NCBI GenBank assembly: GCA_963703945.1
Contig: CAVPGM010000015.1
Location: forward strand, 40,794-104,793
DNA from: JALORV01 sp963703945
GTDB lineage: Bacteria; Pseudomonadota; Gammaproteobacteria; Burkholderiales; Burkholderiaceae_F
DNA: 64,000 nt
Direction: 5' to 3'
The translations under genes and the position numbers were made by a program. Shown one piece after another: positions 58,034 through 64,000 of this stretch. Under the pieces are notes generated by a model that did no database searches, had not been told where the DNA came from, and saw only the letters and a program-made list of their open reading frames with translations. How positions within the stretch are numbered: position 1 is the stretch's first letter; the number at the start of each line of letters is the position of its first letter.

Positions 58034-58918
58034 ATGAAGGAACTCAAGGACAGGGTTGCGGTGATCACCGGCGCTGGCGGCGGTTTCGGCCGCGAGTTCG
58101 CACGGCGGGCGGCAGGTCACGGCATGCGCCTCGTGCTGGCGGACGTCCAGCGCGACGCGCTCGATGGTGTCGTCAACGAGCTGCGCGAAAGCGGCGTGCG
58201 GGTGATCGGCGAGGTGGTCGATGTGGCCGTCAGCCGGCAGGTTGAACACCTCGCGCAGCGTGCCTATGGCGAATTCGGTGCGGTGAACCTGCTGATGAAC
58301 AACGCCGGTGTCGGCTGCGGCGGCTACCTGTGGGAGAACACGGACAGCGACTGGAGCTGGGTGCTGGGCGTCAACCTGATGGGCGTCGTGCACGGCATCC
58401 AGCATTTCGTCCCGCGGATGATCGCGGCCGAGGCCAAGGGTGAGCCGGGACACGTCGTCAACACGGCGTCGATGGCGGGTTGGCTGTCGCCGCCGCTGAT
58501 GGGTGTGTACAACGTCTCGAAGCATGCCGTGGTGACGCTGACGGAGACGCTCTATCACGATCTGCGGCTCGCGCAGTCTGCGCTGGGAGTCACTTTGCTC
58601 TGCCCGGCGTTCGTTCCAACCGGAATCGCGCACTCGCATCGAAATCGTCCGCCCGCGTTCGGCGAGGCCGCGCACACGCTGTCCAAGCAGATGGCACAGA
58701 CCAACCTTGAGAAGGCCGTGAAAAGCGGCCGCGTCAGCGCGGCCGAGGTGGCGGCCATGACTTTCGACGCGGTCCGCGCGAACCGCTTCTTTGTCTTCAC
58801 GCACCCGCAGATTCTCCCCGGCGTGCAGGCTCGTATCTCGGCTGCGCTCGGCGGTGAACCTCCGGCCGATCCGTTCGCGACCCGGCCGCAGACCCGCCCG
58901 GCGTCGCCGGCGGAATGA
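58034..58918 (+). CDS. Short-chain dehydrogenase/reductase (294 aa)
   Basis: SDR with cofactor loop TGAGGGFGREFARRAA, MNNAGVGCGG, catalytic NTASMAGWLSPP and YNVSKHAVVTLTETLYHDL. The C-terminal part (VKSGRVSAAEVAAMTFDAVR) is typical of the SDR group annotated next to acyl-CoA metabolism genes. The ATG at 58034 fits the family N-terminus; an ATG 30 bases upstream is possible. Its last four bases overlap the hydrolase start (ATGA), so the two are translationally coupled. Confidence 0.9.
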   Translation: MKELKDRVAVITGAGGGFGREFARRAAGHGMRLVLADVQRDALDGVVNELRESGVRVIGEVVDVAVSRQVEHLAQRAYGEFGAVNLLMNNAGVGCGGYLWENTDSDWSWVLGVNLMGVVHGIQHFVPRMIAAEAKGEPGHVVNTASMAGWLSPPLMGVYNVSKHAVVTLTETLYHDLRLAQSALGVTLLCPAFVPTGIAHSHRNRPPAFGEAAHTLSKQMAQTNLEKAVKSGRVSAAEVAAMTFDAVRANRFFVFTHPQILPGVQARISAALGGEPPADPFATRPQTRPASPAE

Positions 58919-59805
58919 TCCGCACCGGCGAGTTCGCCAACGTCGGGCGCGGCATCCGCCTGCATTACGCGAGCACCGGCGCGATCGGTGCTCGGCCGAT
59001 CCTGTTCCTGCACGGGTTCCCGGAGTACTGGGGCGCCTGGGCGGACCTCATGCCTCACTTCGCCGAGGGGTGGCACGCGGTCGCGCCGGACCTGCGAGGC
59101 TTCAACCTCTCGAGTGCGCCGGCCGAGGTGTCTGCCTATCGGACGCGGGAGATCGTGGCCGATCTCGAAGGACTGGCCGATCACTTGCAGTGGGAGCGAC
59201 TGACCGTCGTCGTGCACGACTGGGGCGGCGCCGCGGGCTGGTACTGGGCAATCGCCAATCCGCGCCGCGTCGAACGGCTGGTCGTCCTCAATTCACCGCA
59301 CCCGGTGCCCTTTGCGCGCGCGCTGGCCAGCAATCTGCAGCAGCAGGCGGCGAGCGCCTACATGAACTGGCTGCGCGCGCCGGGTGCCGAACAGTTACTC
59401 GCGCAGGATAACTACCGGCGCCTAGACGGTTTCTTCTATTCGATGCAGCGGGCAGGGCTCGAGTGGTACACGCCGGAGCGCGCGGCGCGCTACCACGAGG
59501 TTTGGTCGCGCGGATTGTCCGGCGGCCTCAACTATTACCGCGCCTCTCCGCTCTATCCGCCGACGGAGGAAGATTCCGCGCCCGCTGCGATCCGGCTTGA
59601 CCCGGCGCATTTCCGTGTCAAGGTGCCGACGCTGGTGATCTGGGGCGATGCCGACACCGCGCTCGGCACCTGCCTGCTCGAAGGACTCGATGAACTTGTC
59701 GACGACCTGGTGATCGAAAGGCTGCCCGACGCCACGCACTGGCTCGCGCACGAGGAACCGCGCCGCATCGCCGACATGATTCAGTCCTGGTGCCGGGCCG
59801 TTTGA
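58915..59805 (+). CDS. Alpha/beta hydrolase, epoxide-hydrolase-like
   Basis: A 296-residue hydrolase. The oxyanion motif is HGFPEYWGAW near residue 32, the nucleophile Asp is in VVVHDWGGAAGWYW near 102, and the general-base His is in LPDATHWLAHEEPRRIADM at the C-terminus. The HGFPE and HDWGG pair with Asp is typical of epoxide hydrolases and haloacetate dehalogenases; the reaction cannot be chosen from sequence. Overlaps the upstream SDR by four bases; last gene of the catabolic cluster. Confidence 0.87.
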   Translation: MIRTGEFANVGRGIRLHYASTGAIGARPILFLHGFPEYWGAWADLMPHFAEGWHAVAPDLRGFNLSSAPAEVSAYRTREIVADLEGLADHLQWERLTVVVHDWGGAAGWYWAIANPRRVERLVVLNSPHPVPFARALASNLQQQAASAYMNWLRAPGAEQLLAQDNYRRLDGFFYSMQRAGLEWYTPERAARYHEVWSRGLSGGLNYYRASPLYPPTEEDSAPAAIRLDPAHFRVKVPTLVIWGDADTALGTCLLEGLDELVDDLVIERLPDATHWLAHEEPRRIADMIQSWCRAV

Positions 59806-59892
59806 GACGGTTCGTCGCCGTTTCGTCGGCATGTCCGGGGCGTATCCGGCGCCGCTGGCAGAATCCGTTCACATCTTGAGGGAGCAGTCACC

Positions 59893-62619
59893 ATGAAGCA
59901 GTTCGTGCGCGGCGGAGTCTGCGCGCTGGCACTATGGCTCGCAGCGATGTCGGCTGTCCTTGCGCAGGCCAAGTTGACCCTGCCTGCCGGGGTCACACGC
60001 GGACCGACCATCGAGGGCGTCGCTGAGTACCGCCTGGCCAACGGCCTGCGGTTCATCCTGTTCCCCGATCCCTCCAAGCCGACCGCGACGGTCAACATCA
60101 CCTATCTGGTCGGCTCGCGGCAGGAGAACTACGGCGAAACCGGAATGGCTCACCTGCTCGAGCACCTGATCTTCAAGGGCTCCAAGAATTTCCTCAAACC
60201 GGACGTCGAATTCAACAAGCGCGGCTTTCAGAACAACGGTACGACCTGGCTCGACCGGACCAACTATTTCTCGACCTTCCAGGCGAGCGACGACAACCTG
60301 AAATGGGCGATCGACTGGTCGGCCGACGCGATGGTCAATTCGTTCATCGCGAAGAAGGACCTCGATTCCGAGATGACCGTGGTGCGCAACGAGTTCGAAA
60401 GCGGCGAGAACAATCCGTCGAGGGTGATGTTCCAGCGCAATCAATCGATGCTGTACGACTGGCACAACTACGGCAATTCGACGATCGGTGCACGGTCGGA
60501 CATCGAGAACGTCCGCATCGAGAACCTGCAGGCGTTCTATCGCACCTATTACCAGCCGGATAACGCGGTGCTGATCGTCGCCGGCAAGTTCGACGAAGCG
60601 AAGGTCATGCACTGGATCGTCGATGCCTTCGGACGCATTCCGCGTCCGAAGCGGACCCTGCCGTCACTCTGGACAGTCGAGCCAACGCACGACGGCGAAC
60701 GCCAGTTCACGCTGCGCCGCAAGGGCGAAGTGCAGCTCGTGACCCTGGCCTATCGGCTGCCGAGCTCGCTGCATGCCGATGCGATCGCGGCGGACTTCGC
60801 CACCGACATCCTCAGCGACACACCCACCGGCCGGCTGCACAAGGCGCTGGTCGAGAGCGGCAAGGCCGCGCAGGTGTTCGGCTACGCGATAGGAGCGCTC
60901 GATCCCGGCTTCGTCGTGTTCGGCGCCGTCGTCAAGAAGGGCGAGGCGCTGGAGCCGGTAGCGCAGACGATGATCCAGGTGGTCGAAGGATCGCTCACCA
61001 AGGAACCGGTATCCGACCTCGAGATGAAACGAACGCTGCAGCAGCAGAACACGGGGTTCGAGCGCACGCTGGCCAACCCGCAATCGTTCGGCGTCGGCCT
61101 GTCGGAATACATCGCGCTGGGCGACTGGCGACTGTTCTTCTACACCCGTGACCGACTCGCCAAAGTGACGCCACAGGACGTCGAACAGGTTGCCCGCAAG
61201 TATTTCGTGCGCGATAACCGCGTACTCGGTTACTTCATCCCGGAGGACAGTCCGCAGCGGGCCGAGATACCGCAGGCAAAGCCGGCGGCAACGATCCTCG
61301 CGGATTACCGCCCCTCGGCACAGGGCCAGACGTCCGAAGCGTTCGATCCGTCGCAGGACAACATCGACAAGCGCACGCGCATCGTCGTCATCGGCGACCT
61401 GAAGGTCGCACTGCTGCCCAAGAAGAACCGCGGCGAAACCGTCAACGTGCGGACCAGCTTCCGCTGGGGCGACCTTGCTTCGCTGACCGGTCGCAGCGTC
61501 GAGGGCGAGCTCGCCGGTGCGATGCTGGCGCGCGGCACCGACAAGCTCAGCCGGCAGCAGATTGCCGACGAGATGACGCGTCTGGAGATGACCGGCGGCC
61601 TGCTCGGCTTCCAGACCACGCGTGCGCATCTGCCCGAGGCGCTGCGATTGCTGGCCGAGGTACTACGCAATGCGAGTTTCCCGGCAGCGGAGTACCAGCA
61701 GCTGCAACGCGAGATGGTGACCGGAATGTCGTCGCAGCTCGACAACCCGGAGTCCCTGTCACGCGACGCCATGGCCACGCACTTCAACACCTATCCGCCG
61801 GGCGATCCGCGCCACTACGTACCGCTCAAGCAGCGCATCGAGGCGGTTGAGAAGACGCCGCTCGACGCGGTGAAGAAGTACCACGCCGACTTCTACGGCA
61901 CCGCGCGCGGCGAAGTGTCGATCGTCGGCGACTTCGACGAAAAGGAAATCGAGTCGCTGGTCAGACAGCAGTTCGCCTCGTGGTCCTCCAAGGCGCCGTA
62001 TGCGCGTGTCGATCGCGAATATCGTGAGGTCGCGCCGCTGCGCGCCGTCATCGACACGCCCGACAAGGAGAATGCGACGTTCCGCGCGCGACTCGACCTG
62101 CCACTGCGGGACGACGATCCGGACGCGGCGGCACTGACGATCGCCAATGAAATCCTCGGCGGTGGCAGCGGCATGTCGAACCGGCTGATGAACCGGCTGC
62201 GCCAGAAGGACGGCCTGAGCTACGGCGTCGGATCGGGGCTGGCGCTCGGATCGCGGGAACGACTGGCATCGTTCACGATCGGCGGCATCGCAGCGCCGCA
62301 GAACGTCACACAGGCGGAAAAGGCCCTGCGCGAGGAACTCGCGCGTGCGCTGAAGGACGGATTCACCGCGACCGAAGTCGATGATGCTAAGAAGGGCCTG
62401 CTGCAGTCGCGCCTCCTGAACCGGTCGCAGGACCCGGTGGTGGCCGGAGCCTGGATCAGCAACCTCGATCTCGGCCGCACGTTTGCGTTCTCGAAGCAGT
62501 TCGAGGAACGGCTGCGGGCGGTCACGACCGAGCAGGTCAACGCGGCGTTCCGCAAATACATCGACCCGGCGAAGATGACGTTCGTGATCGCCGGCGACGC
62601 GAAGAAGGGCATCAAGTAG
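59893..62619 (+). CDS. Periplasmic M16-family zinc peptidase
   Basis: A 908-residue exported peptidase with signal MKQFVRGGVCALALWLAAMS. The inverted zinc motif HLLEH is at residues 87-91 (GMAHLLEHLIFKG), with a further zinc Glu likely in VVRNEFESGENNP. It has two M16 halves: the active N-terminal half and a second, inactive half with GDLKVALLPKKNRGETVNVR and NEILGGGSGMSNRLMNRLRQ. Pitrilysin-like proteins degrade peptides in the periplasm. Intact. Its stop TAG overlaps the thioesterase GTG start. Confidence 0.93.
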   Translation: MKQFVRGGVCALALWLAAMSAVLAQAKLTLPAGVTRGPTIEGVAEYRLANGLRFILFPDPSKPTATVNITYLVGSRQENYGETGMAHLLEHLIFKGSKNFLKPDVEFNKRGFQNNGTTWLDRTNYFSTFQASDDNLKWAIDWSADAMVNSFIAKKDLDSEMTVVRNEFESGENNPSRVMFQRNQSMLYDWHNYGNSTIGARSDIENVRIENLQAFYRTYYQPDNAVLIVAGKFDEAKVMHWIVDAFGRIPRPKRTLPSLWTVEPTHDGERQFTLRRKGEVQLVTLAYRLPSSLHADAIAADFATDILSDTPTGRLHKALVESGKAAQVFGYAIGALDPGFVVFGAVVKKGEALEPVAQTMIQVVEGSLTKEPVSDLEMKRTLQQQNTGFERTLANPQSFGVGLSEYIALGDWRLFFYTRDRLAKVTPQDVEQVARKYFVRDNRVLGYFIPEDSPQRAEIPQAKPAATILADYRPSAQGQTSEAFDPSQDNIDKRTRIVVIGDLKVALLPKKNRGETVNVRTSFRWGDLASLTGRSVEGELAGAMLARGTDKLSRQQIADEMTRLEMTGGLLGFQTTRAHLPEALRLLAEVLRNASFPAAEYQQLQREMVTGMSSQLDNPESLSRDAMATHFNTYPPGDPRHYVPLKQRIEAVEKTPLDAVKKYHADFYGTARGEVSIVGDFDEKEIESLVRQQFASWSSKAPYARVDREYREVAPLRAVIDTPDKENATFRARLDLPLRDDDPDAAALTIANEILGGGSGMSNRLMNRLRQKDGLSYGVGSGLALGSRERLASFTIGGIAAPQNVTQAEKALREELARALKDGFTATEVDDAKKGLLQSRLLNRSQDPVVAGAWISNLDLGRTFAFSKQFEERLRAVTTEQVNAAFRKYIDPAKMTFVIAGDAKKGIK

Positions 62620-63083
62620 TGGCGTACGCGGATTTTCGTCACCGGCTGCCGCTGCGGGTCCGCTGGGCCGAGGTCGACCTGCAGGGTGTGGTGTTCAATG
62701 GGCACTACCTGACCTATTGCGACATCTGCCTCACCGAATACTGGCGGGCGATCGGACTGGTTTATCCGGCCTCCTTCGTCGAGATGGGCACGGATACGTT
62801 CGTGCGCAAGGCCATCGTCGAATACCACGGGCCGGCCGTCTATGACGACGAACTCGAGATTTGCGGACGCACGTCGCGGCTGGGAAGGACGAGCCTGGTG
62901 TTCGCCGTCGAGATCTATCGCAGGGACCAAACGGGAGCTGCACTGGTGAACGCCGAACTCGTGTATGTCAGCGCGGATCCGAAGACTCGGGCGCCAAAGC
63001 CCTGGCCGGACCGGTTGCGCAAGCACGTGCAATCGTTCGAGACCACGGCTCCGGAGTCGACCCAATCGAATGCTGCGCGTTGA
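62619..63083 (+). CDS. Hotdog-fold acyl-CoA thioesterase (YbgC/4HBT)
   Basis: A 154-residue thioesterase. The catalytic motif is WAEVDLQGVVFNGHYLTYCD, with Asp as the active residue of the 4-hydroxybenzoyl-CoA thioesterase type. The start GTG overlaps the TAG of the M16 gene. The last 14 bases overlap the following GNAT gene. Role likely in hydrolysing short acyl-CoA; substrate unknown. Confidence 0.88.
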   Translation: MAYADFRHRLPLRVRWAEVDLQGVVFNGHYLTYCDICLTEYWRAIGLVYPASFVEMGTDTFVRKAIVEYHGPAVYDDELEICGRTSRLGRTSLVFAVEIYRRDQTGAALVNAELVYVSADPKTRAPKPWPDRLRKHVQSFETTAPESTQSNAAR

Positions 63084-63489
63084 ACTCGGCGGTTGGGACG
63101 AGATGCGCGGCTGGGCGGCGCCGATCCGCACCACGGTGTTCGTCGACGAGCAGCGGGTGCCAGCCGAAATGGAACTCGATGAGTGGGACCCGCGCTCGGT
63201 TCACGCCGTCGCCTTCGATGCGGGCGGAACTGCAGTCGGCACCGGCCGGCTCCTTCCCGACGGTCACATCGGCCGCATGGCCGTGCTGCGCTCCGCGCGT
63301 GGTGAGGGTGTCGGCAGCGCGCTGCTCGCGGCGCTGATGACCGAGGCCCGCCGGCGCGGGCACCGGCAGGCCGTGCTGAGCGCTCAGACACATGCGGTCG
63401 CGTTCTATCAGCGGTACGGCTACATCGTTGAGGGCACCGAATACATGGACGCCGGTATTCCGCACGTCGACATGCGGTGCATGCTGTAG
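63070..63489 (+). CDS. GNAT-family N-acetyltransferase (ElaA/YitI-like)
   Basis: A 139-residue acetyltransferase. VFVDEQRVPAEMELDEWDP near residue 25 is the signature of the YitI/ElaA group; GRMAVLRSARGEGVGSALLA is the acetyl-CoA loop and AVAFYQRYGYIVEGTEYMDAG the C-terminal part. Start ATG chosen at the family N-terminus; it overlaps the thioesterase end, so they are co-translated. Confidence 0.88.
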   Translation: MLRVELGGWDEMRGWAAPIRTTVFVDEQRVPAEMELDEWDPRSVHAVAFDAGGTAVGTGRLLPDGHIGRMAVLRSARGEGVGSALLAALMTEARRRGHRQAVLSAQTHAVAFYQRYGYIVEGTEYMDAGIPHVDMRCML

Positions 63490-63586
63490 GGCAGGCGAAG
63501 CCGCAAAGCGCCACACTGTCGCTAAACTTCCATGCGCGGCAACCCGCCCCGCCGGTCGGCGTGGCGGCGACATCGGGGAGGCAGAC

Positions 63587-63907
63587 GTGCAGTCACAGGT
63601 CACGGTTTCGTTTGGCGCGGACCGCGAGTTCGAATTCAAGCTGGGGGCGGGTCATACGGCCGCGCCGGCCAGGGAAGCGGCGCGGCAGTGGTTCGACCGG
63701 GAGTTCATCGCGCTCGAGTGCGACCTGCCTTCACCGATCGGCAAGGTTCTGCTCGCCGACCGCGTTCTCAGCGTCGCCAAGTACGCCGGCGAGCGCCGCT
63801 TTCGCGAGGATCCCGAATGGGCGCAGCGATTCGCGCGCAATGCAGCCGCCATGCTCGACCGCGAAGTGATCCGCGTCGACGTGGCCAATAACTCGGTCGG
63901 CTACTGA
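63587..63907 (+). CDS. Small conserved-looking protein of unknown function
   Basis: A 106-residue soluble protein with GTG start and GGGGAGG upstream. No recognisable domain. It has an N-terminal beta-like segment (QSQVTVSFGADREFEFKLGA) and a helical remainder (AREAARQWFDREFIALECDL, REDPEWAQRFARNAAAMLDR). Codon pattern and ribosome site suggest a real gene. The last ~90 bases of the window after it show no gene I can support. Confidence 0.6.
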   Translation: MQSQVTVSFGADREFEFKLGAGHTAAPAREAARQWFDREFIALECDLPSPIGKVLLADRVLSVAKYAGERRFREDPEWAQRFARNAAAMLDREVIRVDVANNSVGY

Positions 63908-64000
63908 GTCCCGCACCTCGCTGTTCGGCGCAGCAGCCCGCAACCGTGGCCCAGCGTCGCATATTGCCGCTGGGCGCCCTGACGTCGCAAAGGTTCACAC

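Overview
The window is GC-rich chromosomal DNA of a betaproteobacterium, probably Burkholderiales-like. The main support is the order tig-clpP-clpX-lon-hupB-tRNA-Val-tRNA-Asp-ppiD, together with hopanoid genes hpnC/hpnD, Liv-type ABC transporters and a TRAP transporter. There is no rRNA, phage, plasmid or CRISPR signature.

Layout. 1-1.1 kb: hpnD (partial) and hpnC on the minus strand. 1.2-10 kb: tRNA-Leu, the trigger factor/ClpXP/Lon/HU protein-quality block, two tRNAs with a strong terminator, and ppiD. 10-18.3 kb: mnmH and tesA (minus), divergent ybbA, then a minus-strand run of dctP-dctQ-dctM, a DadA-like oxidase and a bifunctional NAD(P)HX repair enzyme. 18.4-27.6 kb (plus): a fused 5-oxoprolinase/hydantoinase, an HDOD signalling protein and single-chain purL. 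27.6-39.7 kb: an OmpH/Skp-like chaperone, a ~1,984-residue autotransporter with 18 Ig-like repeats, two orphan OmpR-type regulators flanking a MarR-type regulator, and a TonB-dependent receptor. 39.8-45 kb: GNAT and SDR genes on either side of a repeat element, then the tightly packed minus-strand group selO-msrB-yciB-bolA-parvulin. 45-60 kb: a catabolic cluster of acyl-CoA ligase, a five-gene Liv-type importer, a two-domain hydratase/dehydrogenase, a large acyl-CoA dehydrogenase, two SDRs, a zinc-independent MDR reductase and an alpha/beta hydrolase. 60-64 kb: an M16 peptidase, a thioesterase, a GNAT and a small unknown gene.

Two features cut across the window. First, at least 15 genes, including essential ones (tig, clpP, purL), are broken by single extra bases. 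Every case I could resolve is an insertion, removing it restores a continuous family-like protein, and none occurs after about 51 kb. I read this as sequence error and annotate these genes full length; a CDS length that is not a multiple of three is therefore deliberate. Second, a ~275-bp element with 18-bp terminal inverted repeats occurs twice (12.4 and 40.2 kb). Each copy abuts a stop codon, and the first also supplies the C-terminus of a neighbouring gene.

The most interesting functional region is 28.5-39.7 kb. A palindromic box (TGTAGATACA) lies just upstream of the marR gene and again upstream of the TonB receptor, suggesting one regulator links them. The catabolic cluster at 45-60 kb looks like uptake plus beta-oxidation of an unidentified carboxylic acid; no thiolase is present in the window.
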